From the NCBI GenBank assembly GCA_033549065.1, contig JAWSUE010000004.1:124001-188000 (forward strand): a stretch of 64,000 nt of DNA, read 5' to 3'. The stretch is from Bacillota bacterium (GTDB lineage Bacteria; Bacillota; Dethiobacteria; DTU022). Of this stretch, positions 48,170 to 57,852 are shown in pieces; positions within the stretch are counted from its first letter, which is position 1; each line of letters begins with the position of its first letter. The position numbers and the translations under genes are program-made. The notes beneath the pieces are model-generated. The model did not search any database, was not told where the DNA came from, and saw only the letters and a program-made list of their open reading frames with translations.

Positions 48170-49651
48170 TTACGGGTGGAAAAACTGTAGAGGATCAACC
48201 GGTTTATGTTGATAGTAAGTAAGCCATTCACCTGATCCGTCATCCAGGCGAACTTCAAAATGCAAGTGAGGGCCTGTGGAACGTCCTGTTGAACCTAACA
48301 GGGCGATAAGATCACCCTGCCGCACTTCAGTTCCTTCTGACACAAGGTTGGTCTTGTTATGCAGATAAAGGGTCCAATAGGAACCATGGTAAAGAATCAG
48401 GTAATTACCCTGTGACCCTCCATAACCTGAAAACCATACTATACCGCTATCAGCAGCCAGAATATTTGTTCCTGACGGTGCATTTATATCAATTCCTGTA
48501 TGCCAGGTACTAAAACCTCGCCCGGGAGTTACTTCTCCTCCGGATTCAACAGGCCAGATAAATTGTCCTGAACCGATGGAAGGCACTTTGGCCGTTCCAA
48601 AAACCTCTACCTGGGTAACCGGTTCTTCGATGATAGATTCACTGAGCTTTATTCTTTCTATTTCCTGACCGTTTTCCCGGGTAACGTGATAAATTATTTC
48701 TTTCTTTCCTTCCTTACCTGGATTTAAAATTTCATTCTGAACAATCCACATTTCACTATCATAGGTATACTCCACATTAAAAGGTATCGGTTCAGTTACA
48801 GTGACTTCCTCCACTATCTTCACCGTAACTTCAGCATTCACTAATTCGTTTAAATCATCGCTTTCGCTACCATTAAAAACCTGGCTGGGGTTTATATCAT
48901 CCTGCAGTTTGAAACCCAATTCAGCATCACTGAAGGAAGAACGGTTTATCAGGGCACCTCTTCCTGTGATTTCAGGGAAAAAAGAAGCATACATCGGTTG
49001 CCCTTTACTGTTTTCGACTAACAGTGAGGCCACCTCTTCTGCAGAATAAATATTATCCGGATTTACACTGCAGGATTCAATACCCAGGTTCTCTACAACA
49101 TTGATATCCAGGATCTTAATTGCTTCGCTGTCTCGTATATATGAAGTTTTCAGGTAACTTATGACCGTTTCCAGATCTTTTTCTGATGCAACAGGGACAA
49201 GTGGTTTTCCCTCGACAGTGATCATATAAGCATCGGTAATTAGCGATAGTTGGCTGCGCAGTGCTTCCATGACAGCTTCAGGCTCTGGTTTACTATCCGG
49301 CCGGAATTCCCTGACAAGATCGATCTTTGTTCCCGTATGCACAGCCATTCCATATAATTCACCACATTTGCTTGTCAGGTCATTAATAAAACCTTCAACG
49401 TCGCTGGCATCTTCAACTATTCCTACTTCCCTATCATCGAGAAATACAACATAAACATAATTGCCCAAGTAATTGTAGGTTCCCATCATCAAAAGCAACA
49501 AAGCAGCAGCAGAAACAGCAAAATAGAAGCCGGTGATTCTTTTTTTAAGTAACCAGGCTTTTAACATACAATAATAATTTTTTCGACAGGTGGATCTTTT
49601 TATAGGAGGTCTTTTGCCGGCAGGCACGACATTTATAGGCTTTAATCTCAT
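48170..49651 (-). CDS. Membrane-anchored M23 peptidase with G5 domain
   Basis: The 493-residue protein has one membrane segment (about 38-60), a long extracytoplasmic part, a G5-type domain (about 290-360, around EEVTVTEPIPFNVEYTYDSE) and a C-terminal LytM/M23 domain with HTGIDINAP and HLHFEVRL zinc ligands. It likely cuts peptidoglycan cross-bridges. It lies upstream of walR and is a plausible member of the Wal regulon. The start ATG follows AGGAACC. Confidence 0.92.
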   Translation of the reverse strand: MRLKPINVVPAGKRPPIKRSTCRKNYYCMLKAWLLKKRITGFYFAVSAAALLLLMMGTYNYLGNYVYVVFLDDREVGIVEDASDVEGFINDLTSKCGELYGMAVHTGTKIDLVREFRPDSKPEPEAVMEALRSQLSLITDAYMITVEGKPLVPVASEKDLETVISYLKTSYIRDSEAIKILDINVVENLGIESCSVNPDNIYSAEEVASLLVENSKGQPMYASFFPEITGRGALINRSSFSDAELGFKLQDDINPSQVFNGSESDDLNELVNAEVTVKIVEEVTVTEPIPFNVEYTYDSEMWIVQNEILNPGKEGKKEIIYHVTRENGQEIERIKLSESIIEEPVTQVEVFGTAKVPSIGSGQFIWPVESGGEVTPGRGFSTWHTGIDINAPSGTNILAADSGIVWFSGYGGSQGNYLILYHGSYWTLYLHNKTNLVSEGTEVRQGDLIALLGSTGRSTGPHLHFEVRLDDGSGEWLTYYQHKPVDPLQFFHP

Positions 49652-49742
49652 CAGCTGGTTCCTTTCTTTCTGAAAGATGTCAGTTGTTCTCTATCAACCT
49701 TCCTGGCTGCCCGGCCATTATTAGCATAATATAAGTAAGTTC

Positions 49743-49787
49743 TATAAAAAAAGGATTTATCCTGCTCAAACTGAGCTGTATCCTTTT
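49743..49787 (-). terminator. Intrinsic terminator after the FAD oxidoreductase gene
   Basis: On the minus strand AAAAGGAT pairs with ATCCTTTT, with an inner GCTCA/TGAGC stem, and a run of T follows. It ends the rpsF-to-FAD oxidoreductase operon. Confidence 0.85.
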
Positions 49788-49833
49788 GCCTGTGCCTATT
49801 TCCCGTGAAGCTTGTAAGTTCACAAACCTATAT

Positions 49834-51216
49834 TTATATACGGTTGATTATTTCTCTGGCAGCCAGCATGCCGGTGGCAGAAGCCTGGATCAAGCCTCTT
49901 GTTACTCCAGCTCCATCACCAACAGCAAACAAGTTATTTATTTCCGTTTCCAAGTGTTGGCTTAATTCAAGCCTGTATGAATAAAACTTAACTTCAACTC
50001 CATATAGCAATGTATGCCTTGAGTTAACTCCGGGAGCCAACTTGTCAAGGGCTTGCAACATTTCTATTATAGCAATTAAATACCTGTATGGCAAAACCAG
50101 GCTCAAATCCCCTGGAGTGGCTTCATTTAGAGTTGGTCTCACTAACCCACGCCGGATACGTTCATGAGTCGACCTTCTACCAGCAAGAAGGTCTCCAAGC
50201 CTCTGGACAATGACCCCATCTCCCAGCATATTAGCTAAACTTGCAATATACCTTCCGTACTTGATTGGTTCGTTAAACGGTTCTGTAAAAGATTTGCTTA
50301 CAAGTAAAGCAAAATTAGTATTACTTGTTTTAGTCTCAGCATAGCTGTGACCATTGACTGTCACCAGGCCTTCATTGTTTTCTGTAACCACAATGCCATG
50401 GGGATTCATACAAAAAGTCCGTATCCGATCATCAAACTGACTGGTAAAATAGATCAGTTTCGATTCATATATAACGTTGGTTATATTTTCCATGATTACC
50501 GCCGGAATTTCTACCCTAACGCCGATATCTACTGGATTATTGAATCCGCTCAATCCTAAACGTATCGATTCTTTATGAATCCAGTCCGCTCCGGATCGTC
50601 CTGGACTAGAAATCACAAAATCAGATTGCAATATCTTGCCATCTGAAAGTTTAACCCCGGAAATCTTACCACTTTCATCGATCAATTCTTCTACTGCAGT
50701 ATTCATCATTATATCTACTTTGCCAATCAGTGCATCATACATTTTTTCTAAAACACGATAACAGTTTTCAGTACCCAAATGCCTGATTTTAGCCGGAATT
50801 AGGTTCAAACCGGCAGCAGCAGAACGACGTTCCATATCTTTTAGAGCTCCAAGATCTGTTCCGAATAATTCTTCAGAAGCTCCAAATGAGAGGTAGATCT
50901 GATCAACTTCTTCGATCAGATCTACCACAGCCTTCTGGTCGATATATTCATTGAGAAATCCCCCGAAAGATGGGGTTAAGGTAAGTTTTCCATCACTGAA
51001 AGCGCCAGCGCCACCCCATCCACATGTAACTGCACAGGGATCACATTTTAAACAACGCCTGTATTCATGCTGTGTTTTGCAATACCTTTTCTCAAGCGGT
51101 GCTCCTTTGTCAATGATCAAAATCCTTATGCCGCTTTTCTTAAGTAATTCCAGTGCTGCAAAGATGCCAGCCGGGCCGGCACCAACAATGATAACATCAT
51201 ACATTTTATCAGCCAC
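49834..51216 (-). CDS. FAD-dependent dehydrogenase (COG2509 type)
   Basis: The 460-residue protein begins with the dinucleotide-binding VIIVGAGPAGIFAALELL and has the cysteine-rich RRCLKCDPCAVTCGWGGAGAF that marks the COG2509 group, followed by FSDGKLTL, and ends with AVGDGAGVTRGLIQASATG. Function is unknown; the cysteine cluster could hold an iron-sulfur centre. It follows dnaB by six bases and is the last gene before the terminator. Confidence 0.85.
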   Translation of the reverse strand: MADKMYDVIIVGAGPAGIFAALELLKKSGIRILIIDKGAPLEKRYCKTQHEYRRCLKCDPCAVTCGWGGAGAFSDGKLTLTPSFGGFLNEYIDQKAVVDLIEEVDQIYLSFGASEELFGTDLGALKDMERRSAAAGLNLIPAKIRHLGTENCYRVLEKMYDALIGKVDIMMNTAVEELIDESGKISGVKLSDGKILQSDFVISSPGRSGADWIHKESIRLGLSGFNNPVDIGVRVEIPAVIMENITNVIYESKLIYFTSQFDDRIRTFCMNPHGIVVTENNEGLVTVNGHSYAETKTSNTNFALLVSKSFTEPFNEPIKYGRYIASLANMLGDGVIVQRLGDLLAGRRSTHERIRRGLVRPTLNEATPGDLSLVLPYRYLIAIIEMLQALDKLAPGVNSRHTLLYGVEVKFYSYRLELSQHLETEINNLFAVGDGAGVTRGLIQASATGMLAAREIINRI

Positions 51217-51222
51217 CAGAAA

Positions 51223-52569
51223 TCAACCCTCTTCTCGAATGGATTCTCTGGCTGCGTTTGCAAACTTGGTATATCGATCAAGGAAATATAATTCTAATAC
51301 CCCAGTTGGTCCATTACGCTGTTTAGCTATACTTATTTCGGCTAAATTTCCTTTTTCTGTATCCTTATTATAGTATGATTCCCGATAAATAAACATAACG
51401 AGGTCAGCATTTGCCTCAATACCACCAGATTCCATCAAATCACTTAATATTGGCCTGCGATCTGGTCGTTTTTCCACAGCCCTGCTCAGCTGTGATAATG
51501 CTACAACAGGGACATTTAATTCTTTAGCAAGAGCTTTCAGCGCACGCGATATTTCTGACAATTCCTGTTGTCTGCTCTCAAAACGACCAAACCCACGCAT
51601 AAGCTGAAGGTAATCAACAAAAATCGCATCTAGCCCTCTCTCAGCTTTAAGACGCCGTGCCTTTGCCCTTACTTCCATCACTGAAAGGCTGGCTGAATCA
51701 TCAATGTAAAGTGGAGAATCGCTTAACGGCCCAACTGCACGAGTTAATTTTTGCCATTCTTCCTGAGTCAAAAATCCACGTCGCATATTTTGAGCATCAA
51801 TTTGGGATTCCGCACATAATAATCTTTGGGCTAACTGATCTTTTGACATCTCCATACTAAAAAAGGCAGTTGCTTTTTTATCTTTAACCGCAATTTGTTG
51901 AGCAATATTGAGCGCAAGAGTTGTTTTACCCATACTCGGTCGCGCAGCGATCACTATCAAATCAGAATTCTGCAAACCGGAGCTCATTCTATCCAGATCT
52001 GTAAAGCCGGTAGATAAGCCTGTTATACCCTTTTTTTCATCATATAGTTTTTCTATACGGTCGAATGCCTGGACAAGTACTTCTTTGAGTAATGTAAAAC
52101 CCTGATGTTTACCTCTCCGTCCAATTTCAAAGATAAGTTGTTCCGCCTCATCTAAAAATTCATCTACATTATGGGGAGCATCATAACTGCGGGTTACAAT
52201 TCCTGTTGCTGCTTGTATTAAAGATCTGAGAATAGCTTTTTCACGGACTATATGTGAATGGTATTGCACATTTGCTGCAGTTGGGACGATATTAGCAAGA
52301 TTAACCAGATAGGATCTGCCTCCAACTTCATCAAGGCATTGGTTGCTCTGAAGCTCCTCAGCCAGGGTAACGATATCAACAGGTTCACCTTTTTCACTTA
52401 ATGAAATTATCGCAGCAAAAATCTTTTGGTGAGCTGTCGAATAAAAATCTTGATCTGATAATAGCTCGGCAGCAGCAAAAATGGCTTCTTTATCAATAAT
52501 CATCGATCCAAGTACTGATTGTTCTGCTTCTTTGCTTTGCGGCGGTATTCTGTCGCTAATTACAACCAA
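51223..52569 (-). CDS. dnaB: Replicative DNA helicase DnaB (DnaC of Bacillus)
   Basis: The hexameric replication fork helicase. The 448-residue protein has the N-terminal DnaB domain (PPQSKEAEQSVLGSMI) and the RecA-like domain with Walker A ARPSMGKTTLALNI and Walker B DAIFVDYLQLM. The start is TTG ten bases after GGAG. It follows rplI as in B. subtilis. Confidence 0.98.
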   Translation of the reverse strand: MVVISDRIPPQSKEAEQSVLGSMIIDKEAIFAAAELLSDQDFYSTAHQKIFAAIISLSEKGEPVDIVTLAEELQSNQCLDEVGGRSYLVNLANIVPTAANVQYHSHIVREKAILRSLIQAATGIVTRSYDAPHNVDEFLDEAEQLIFEIGRRGKHQGFTLLKEVLVQAFDRIEKLYDEKKGITGLSTGFTDLDRMSSGLQNSDLIVIAARPSMGKTTLALNIAQQIAVKDKKATAFFSMEMSKDQLAQRLLCAESQIDAQNMRRGFLTQEEWQKLTRAVGPLSDSPLYIDDSASLSVMEVRAKARRLKAERGLDAIFVDYLQLMRGFGRFESRQQELSEISRALKALAKELNVPVVALSQLSRAVEKRPDRRPILSDLMESGGIEANADLVMFIYRESYYNKDTEKGNLAEISIAKQRNGPTGVLELYFLDRYTKFANAARESIREEG

Positions 52570-52595
52570 CTCTAAAACGCTCCTTTTCAGTCGGC

Positions 52596-53042
52596 TTATT
52601 CTTCCTTCTCAACTTTAATCCCAAGTTCTGCAAGCACCCCGGGATATAGACGAACGGTCAATTGATAATTTCCAATACTTTTTACAGGTTCGTGAAACTC
52701 AATCTTTTTTTTATCAACGTCATATCCCATTTCACCCAATTTGATAGCAACATCTCCCGGAGTAACTGAGCCAAACAATCTTCCTCCATCACCGGCAGGC
52801 ATCTTGAAGATTAATTCGGTTTGGGTTATCCTATCTGCCATTGATTGTGCTTCCTCTTCCTGCTTTCTGTGAATCATATCTTCTTTATCTTTTTGCTGCT
52901 TCCATTCTCTTAATCTTTGAGCCGTTGCTTCAACCGCTATTCCCCGGGGCATAAGGTGGTTCCGGGCGTATCCTGGTGCTACATCCTTTACTTCTCCCTT
53001 TTTACCAAGATTTGCAACATCTTGTTGTAAAATTACTTTCAT
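52596..53042 (-). CDS. rplI: 50S ribosomal protein bL9
   Basis: The 148-residue protein has the N-terminal L9 domain (KVILQQDVANLGKKGEV, GYARNHLMPRG), the long connecting helix and the C-terminal domain. ATG 53042 is preceded by AAAGGAG; an open frame to 53087 adds a non-family extension. Confidence 0.97.
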   Translation of the reverse strand: MKVILQQDVANLGKKGEVKDVAPGYARNHLMPRGIAVEATAQRLREWKQQKDKEDMIHRKQEEEAQSMADRITQTELIFKMPAGDGGRLFGSVTPGDVAIKLGEMGYDVDKKKIEFHEPVKSIGNYQLTVRLYPGVLAELGIKVEKEE

Positions 53043-53140
53043 CGCAAAAGGCTCCTTTTCTCGGTTACACCTTTTTTTGAAGGGCAACGGTAATTATATT
53101 TGTTTAAAGATAGTTCGCTCCCGGGTTATTGCTCTCCTGC

Positions 53141-53178
53141 AAAACAGAACGGTGCCCGGAATAATTTCCGCAGCACCG
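53141..53178 (-). terminator. Hairpin between rpsR and rplI (possible terminator or attenuator)
   Basis: On the minus strand CGGTGC pairs with GCACCG, with an inner CGGAA/TTCCG stem, followed by TTCTGTTTT. It lies in the 178-bp gap between rpsR and rplI and may partly end transcription or mark processing. Confidence 0.5.
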
Positions 53179-53220
53179 CAGCATCGTCATTATTTCTGTT
53201 TCACATGTACCGTCAAACTT

Positions 53221-53451
53221 TTATTCTGAAGTAAATGGAAGCAAAGCCATTATTCTGGATCGTTTGATTGCCCTGGTTAACTGGCGTTGGTGTCGTGCAC
53301 AATTTCCGGAAATTCTTCTTGGCAATACTTTACCTCTTTCTGTAATAAACCTTTTCAACTTTTCATATTGTTTATAATCTACGCTTTCAATTTTATCGAC
53401 ACAAAAGCTACAAATCTTTTTCTTTGGTTTTCTTCCTCTGTCCCGTCTCAC
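53221..53451 (-). CDS. rpsR: 30S ribosomal protein bS18
   Basis: The 76-residue protein has [18 protein letters not shown] and [22 protein letters not shown], family signatures. The two N-terminal cysteines suggest the zinc-type form. The start is GTG seven bases after GGAGG, 17 bp after ssb. Confidence 0.97.
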   Translation of the reverse strand: MRRDRGRKPKKKICSFCVDKIESVDYKQYEKLKRFITERGKVLPRRISGNCARHQRQLTRAIKRSRIMALLPFTSE

Positions 53452-53468
53452 GGGTTAACCTCCTTCCA

Positions 53469-53873
53469 CTAAAAAGGAACATCATCTCCGCTGATATCTA
53501 CTTCATCAATACTTCTATCGAGATCGTCAGGTTTCCCATCTTCATTTCCCCGACCCCGATCAAGAAAACGAACATCATCAGCGACGACTTCGGCAACTTT
53601 ACGTTTTATACCCTGACTATCTTCATATGAGCGAATCTGCAGACGTCCGGAAACTGCAGCCAGGCTCCCCTTTTTGAGAAAGTTCGCACAGTTCTCTGCA
53701 AGTTTTCTCCAGGTTACAATGTTGACAAAGTCAGTTTCCCTTTCTCCTTGCTGATTGGTAAAAGGACGGTCAACAGCAAGGGTAAAGGTTGCGACTGGTA
53801 CACCGTTTCCCGGGGTATAGCGTAATTCCGGATCCCTGGTTAAACGTCCGATTAATACAACCTGGTTTAGCAT
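53469..53873 (-). CDS. ssb: Single-stranded DNA-binding protein
   Basis: The 134-residue SSB has an OB fold ([35 protein letters not shown]) and an acidic tip ending DDVPF that binds partner proteins; the linker is short. It sits between rpsF and rpsR as in B. subtilis. It ends in TAG directly after the tip, so readthrough would bury the functional C-terminus. Confidence 0.97.
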   Translation of the reverse strand: MLNQVVLIGRLTRDPELRYTPGNGVPVATFTLAVDRPFTNQQGERETDFVNIVTWRKLAENCANFLKKGSLAAVSGRLQIRSYEDSQGIKRKVAEVVADDVRFLDRGRGNEDGKPDDLDRSIDEVDISGDDVPF

Positions 53874-53896
53874 TAAAGCACCGTCCTTAAATTATT

Positions 53897-54424
53897 TTAA
53901 CTTTCTTCTTTATCGTCCGTATCAGGTGGGTTATCAATAGAATCATCTTTTACCTGTTCAACCTCAACAACTTCTGGTTTTTCTTCTTGATCTGTTTCAT
54001 CCGTTTCTTTTACCACATCTTCCGAAGACTTTTCTAATCCTTCTGCAATCTCAGATTCTTGGTCAGATGAGTCAATCTTAGGTTCTTCGACTGTGACTTC
54101 TTCTGACGATTTTTCTTTAGCAAATGCTTCAAAGTCTTCTTCCTCGGCACGTACAACCATAAACCGGATTATCTCATCGGTTACCTTAAAAAAGTGTTCT
54201 AACTCTGGAATTATTAGGCCCTGGCCGTAGAAATAAAGAAGATAGTAATGCCCTTCGGTATGCTTGTTGATTTCGTAGGATAGCCTGCGTTTCCGCCAAT
54301 CAAATACACCCTTGACTTCACCTTGATTTTTAACAATTACTTCATTTAGGGTGTTAATTACTTCTTCTTGCTGTTCCGCCTCAACATCAGGCCGGAAAAT
54401 AAACATGATTTCATAAAGTTCCAT
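53897..54424 (-). CDS. rpsF: 30S ribosomal protein bS6 with long acidic C-terminal tail
   Basis: Residues 1-95 are a typical S6 (ELYEIMFIFRPD, GHYYLLYFYG, TDEIIRFMVVR). The rest, about 80 residues, is rich in Glu and Asp and looks disordered, giving 175 in all against the usual 95-100. The tail resembles in kind, not in sequence, acidic tails of some other S6 proteins. The start ATG follows GGAGGTG. It is the first gene of the operon with ssb, rpsR, rplI, dnaB and the FAD dehydrogenase gene. Confidence 0.95.
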   Translation of the reverse strand: MELYEIMFIFRPDVEAEQQEEVINTLNEVIVKNQGEVKGVFDWRKRRLSYEINKHTEGHYYLLYFYGQGLIIPELEHFFKVTDEIIRFMVVRAEEEDFEAFAKEKSSEEVTVEEPKIDSSDQESEIAEGLEKSSEDVVKETDETDQEEKPEVVEVEQVKDDSIDNPPDTDDKEES

Positions 54425-54490
54425 TTTTATCACCTCCCTCTGGACAAATGGCCCCTTCCGTTTAAAAAGGAGCAGGGACTAACCTGCAAC

Positions 54491-54519
54491 ATAATAGCAT
54501 ATTTACATAGACGAGGCAA
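54491..54519 (-). promoter_or_regulatory. Promoter of the rpsF operon
   Basis: On the minus strand TTGCCT (54514-54519) and TATTAT (54491-54496) are 17 bases apart. The leader of about 60 bases between it and rpsF can form a small hairpin (CCCTGCTCCTT with AAGGGG), a place where some bacteria have an S6:S18-binding leader; this part is tentative. Confidence 0.7.
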
Positions 54520-54562
54520 GTAATACCCGGCAGTATCCTGAAAAGAAATTAGAGCAATTATT

Positions 54563-55612
54563 TTAGCTTTCAACTTCTTCATGCTTTTCATGGTAAGCCG
54601 GTCCACTTTTAATTACATCTAATATTCCTTTGATAATTCCTGCAAAGGGTACTGCCAGAACCATCCCCAATATTCCTGCAAGGCTTCCTCCGGCAAGAAT
54701 TGCCAGAATAATGGTGATCGGTTTTAGCTTCAGGATCCGGCCAAGAAGGAGTGGAGCCAGAAAAATACCATCAAAAACTTGAATTATGACATAAATGATT
54801 ACAACGATAAGAGGAGATGGAGTAAGGGGTGACAGGCTGAGCAGGAGTGCAGGAATAGCTGCAATATATGGACCTATATATAATATAAAATTAAATACAC
54901 CTGCTATAAAACCTAATAACAGGGCATAGGGCATACCGACGATAAGCAGAATCAACCCAGTTACGACACCTACAATCAAGCACCTTATTAAAGAGCCCCT
55001 GATAAATGAACCAATATTTGTGTCAATGATCAGCAAAATGTTTTCAGCTCTTTTTCTTGCAGATACTGGGAATATGGCAATAATACCTTCCCTGATTGCT
55101 TGAAAATCATGCAAGAAGTAAAACACTAAAAACAGTACAAGGAATATATCAACAGTTCTTCCAATAACAAGGAATGAGGCTTCTGCCAGGTATTCTATTG
55201 CCTGATGGAGATTTTCACTCATGCCCATAAGGTAATTTCTCACATCATCTTCAATTTCAAGTTTGATTGTTTGTTGAGATACCCATGAAATGTAAGTCTG
55301 AAACCGGGCCAGGTAATGTGGAAAATTATCAGCTAACTCAGCTACCTCATTAATGATAACCGGGATAAAAAGACTAATAGCCACAGCGCATAATAAAATG
55401 AAAAGAACAAATGTCAAAATGGTGGAAATACCATGGCTTAAACGATATTTTTCTTTTAGAATTTGCAGAATCGGATAAAGAAGATAAACGATCAAAATGC
55501 TGACCAAAATAAGGCCCACTACCCATGTAAGGCTATGTAAAAGCCATATCACTCCAACAATAACCAAAAGTAATATAAAAGAACGTATAATAAAAAGCCA
55601 CTGTTTATCCAC
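54563..55612 (-). CDS. AI-2E/YdiK-family membrane protein
   Basis: This 349-residue protein has about seven or eight membrane segments and the conserved late segment PYALLLGFIAGVFNFILYIG of the AI-2E family, whose members include sodium/proton antiporters and putative exporters. The transported substrate is not clear. The start is GTG nine bases after GAGGTGG. Confidence 0.88.
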   Translation of the reverse strand: MDKQWLFIIRSFILLLVIVGVIWLLHSLTWVVGLILVSILIVYLLYPILQILKEKYRLSHGISTILTFVLFILLCAVAISLFIPVIINEVAELADNFPHYLARFQTYISWVSQQTIKLEIEDDVRNYLMGMSENLHQAIEYLAEASFLVIGRTVDIFLVLFLVFYFLHDFQAIREGIIAIFPVSARKRAENILLIIDTNIGSFIRGSLIRCLIVGVVTGLILLIVGMPYALLLGFIAGVFNFILYIGPYIAAIPALLLSLSPLTPSPLIVVIIYVIIQVFDGIFLAPLLLGRILKLKPITIILAILAGGSLAGILGMVLAVPFAGIIKGILDVIKSGPAYHEKHEEVES

Positions 55613-55629
55613 TTACGTTAACCACCTCT

Positions 55630-56691
55630 TTACTGGCGAAAACGGACGAATAAAACATCGCCATCCTGGACCGGATAATTTTTCCCCTCTGTTTTACTGA
55701 GACCCTTTTCCCTGACTTTTGATAATGAGCCCTCAGCCAACAAAACATTCCAGGGTATTACCTCTGCATTTATAAAACCCCGCTCCATATCTGTATGGAT
55801 CTTCCCGGCTGCGTCGATAACCGATATGCCCTTGGTTACTATCCAGGCTTTTGCTTCGGATCCCTTGATTGTATAAAATGTTGCCAGGTTAAGGATTCTA
55901 TAACATTCCTTTAAAAGCAATTCAATCCGGCTCTCTTTTAAGCCAAACGCTTCTATAAATTGTATTTTCTCATCATCTGGAAGATCCGTTAGTTCGGCTT
56001 CCAGGCTGGCACATAACAGTATCGCAGGCCCAATTTTTGGGAATAATGATAAATCGGATATTGCGGCAGATACCTCATCAAGATTAAAAACATATAACAT
56101 CGGTTTCAAAGTCAGGAGCGATAGCTGGTTTAAAACATTAAATTCTGCTGTTTTAAAATTGACTGTTCTTAGAAGTAGTCCCTGCTGTAAAAATTCTTCT
56201 GCTTTTATAAGTATCCCCATTTCCACTGAACTATTACGATCACCGCTCTTTAATTTTGGTTCAAGTTTTTGCTTGCGGCGGTAAATAACTTCAAGATCGG
56301 CCAAACATAATTCAACTTCAACAGTTTCAATTCTTTCGTTAACTGCAATACTTTTATAGTCTGACAGATCAAAGCAGGCTACCAAATGAATCAACAGATC
56401 AACATCACGTAAATGTCCAAGAAACTGGTTACCTAACCCCTCACCCATGCTGGCCCCTTTAACAAGTCCTGCTACATCAACTATTTCGAGTATTGCAGGA
56501 GTACATTTTAAGGCTTGGGTCAGTTCAGCTAGCGCAGCTAATCGTTGATCTGGAAGAGGTACTACTGCTTTATTTGGATCAATTGTAGAAAAGGGATAGC
56601 TCTCGATTGTAACATCAAGTAATGTAAGGGCTTTAAATAATGTTGATTTTCCCGCATTGGGCAATCCTACAATACCGCAACTCCAGGGCAA
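55630..56691 (-). CDS. ychF: Ribosome-binding ATPase YchF/OLA1
   Basis: The 353-residue Obg-like ATPase has the P-loop GLPNAGKSTLFKAL, DVAGLVKGASMGEGLGN and the specificity motif NLDE (NxxE, as in the ATP-preferring YchF branch), then a C-terminal TGS domain. The start is TTG eight bases after GGGGAG. It lies near rpsF as in B. subtilis (yyaF), but with an AI-2E gene between. Confidence 0.95.
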   Translation of the reverse strand: MPWSCGIVGLPNAGKSTLFKALTLLDVTIESYPFSTIDPNKAVVPLPDQRLAALAELTQALKCTPAILEIVDVAGLVKGASMGEGLGNQFLGHLRDVDLLIHLVACFDLSDYKSIAVNERIETVEVELCLADLEVIYRRKQKLEPKLKSGDRNSSVEMGILIKAEEFLQQGLLLRTVNFKTAEFNVLNQLSLLTLKPMLYVFNLDEVSAAISDLSLFPKIGPAILLCASLEAELTDLPDDEKIQFIEAFGLKESRIELLLKECYRILNLATFYTIKGSEAKAWIVTKGISVIDAAGKIHTDMERGFINAEVIPWNVLLAEGSLSKVREKGLSKTEGKNYPVQDGDVLFVRFRQ

Positions 56692-56712
56692 AAATAATAC
56701 TCCCCTTCAGCA

Positions 56713-56907
56713 CTACAAAGAATCCGTATCCGAGATAATACATTTTGCTCTACGTTCGAAACGTGATCGGGGGATTAATACACTACGGCCACATTTGACA
56801 CATTTTATGCGAATATCCATACCTATTCTAATAATTCGCCAACAATTTGAGCCACATGGGTGACTTTTTTTCATCTGGATTAGCTGCCCGACCTCATATT
56901 GAACCAT
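56713..56907 (-). CDS. DUF951 family small protein
   Basis: The 64-residue protein matches DUF951: YEVGQLIQMKKSHPCGSNCW then GMDIRIKCVKCGRSVLIPR. Four cysteines suggest a zinc site, and it is basic, consistent with nucleic acid binding; the function is unknown. ATG 56907 is chosen, ten bases after GGAG and just past the adk stop. It ends in TAG. Confidence 0.9.
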   Translation of the reverse strand: MVQYEVGQLIQMKKSHPCGSNCWRIIRIGMDIRIKCVKCGRSVLIPRSRFERRAKCIISDTDSL

Positions 56908-56911
56908 GAGT

Positions 56912-57574
56912 TTATTTCTCCGGCATTTTGAGTTCTTTGAGAAATCCTGCAATCTGCTTATAAACCATTTCTATTTCATGGTTGCCATCAATTATCTTAA
57001 GCAGTTTCTTATCCTGATAGTACTCAGCCAGAGGAGCTGTCTGCTCTTTATAAACCGATAATCGTTCCTGTACCGTCTCCAGCGTATCATCATCTCTTTG
57101 GTAAAGCTCTCCTCCACACTGATCGCACACATTACGTACTTTCGGAGGTTTAAACTTAATATGGAAGTTTGCTCCACAGTCCGAGCATACACGCCTGCCA
57201 GTTAATCGATCGATTAATTCATCCTCATCAACCTCAATTAACAACGCCAGATCGATGTTAAGGCCTAACTTGAGTAAAACCTTATCTAAAAATACTGCCT
57301 GGGAAACTGTCCTCGGAAATCCATCCAGTAAAACACCTTCCCTGCAATCTGGTTCCAATAAACGTTCCCTTACAATTTCTACAACCAGTTCATCGGGAAC
57401 CAGCTTGCCCTGATCCATATACTCACGCGCTTTACGACCCAGTGCTGTTTCCTCTTTTACGGCATTTCTTAAAATATCCCCTGTTGATACGTAGGCAAGA
57501 TTAAATTCGTTGACTAATTTTTTTGCTTGAGTTCCCTTGCCTGCTCCAGGTGGTCCAATCAATATAATTAACAT
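56912..57574 (-). CDS. adk: Adenylate kinase (zinc lid)
   Basis: Adk equilibrates ATP, ADP and AMP. The 220-residue protein has the P-loop [23 protein letters not shown] and a long lid with a four-cysteine zinc site (CSDCGANFH and [11 protein letters not shown]). It is not in the usual secY-adk-map ribosomal context. The start ATG follows GAGG. Confidence 0.97.
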   Translation of the reverse strand: MLIILIGPPGAGKGTQAKKLVNEFNLAYVSTGDILRNAVKEETALGRKAREYMDQGKLVPDELVVEIVRERLLEPDCREGVLLDGFPRTVSQAVFLDKVLLKLGLNIDLALLIEVDEDELIDRLTGRRVCSDCGANFHIKFKPPKVRNVCDQCGGELYQRDDDTLETVQERLSVYKEQTAPLAEYYQDKKLLKIIDGNHEIEMVYKQIAGFLKELKMPEK

Positions 57575-57762
57575 ACAAAAACCTCACTTTTCGGATCTGT
57601 CGGTTTATGTGCCAAAATTTACTGTTCTTCGTCTGAGCAGCAAATCCTGCTGGCAAATGGAAAACAATCATTTAAAGATCAATTACCCCACCCCTGAAAT
57701 ACTATATGCTATTATTTATAATCAATAATCTCAGGTTCAACCTTATGTGTTAATAGGTTCCT

Positions 57763-57795
57763 TAAAAAGATGGAAGCACAGATTAAGTGCTTCCA
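57763..57795 (-). terminator. Intrinsic terminator after bactofilin gene
   Basis: TGGAAGCAC pairs with GTGCTTCCA around a seven-base loop; the minus strand continues with TCTTTTT. It ends the unit from the M23 peptidase to bactofilin. The hairpin could also work on the plus strand, but no gene needs it there. Confidence 0.85.
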
Positions 57796-57852
57796 CCAAT
57801 TTTTATCAGTAATAGTATGAACTGACCGTCCTTAATTCAATTAACTGCCAGA

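Noticed and set aside
53090-53200. Small minus-strand frame of 27 codons between rpsR and rplI
   Set aside because: No ribosome binding site and no resemblance to a family; the region is better explained by a hairpin.
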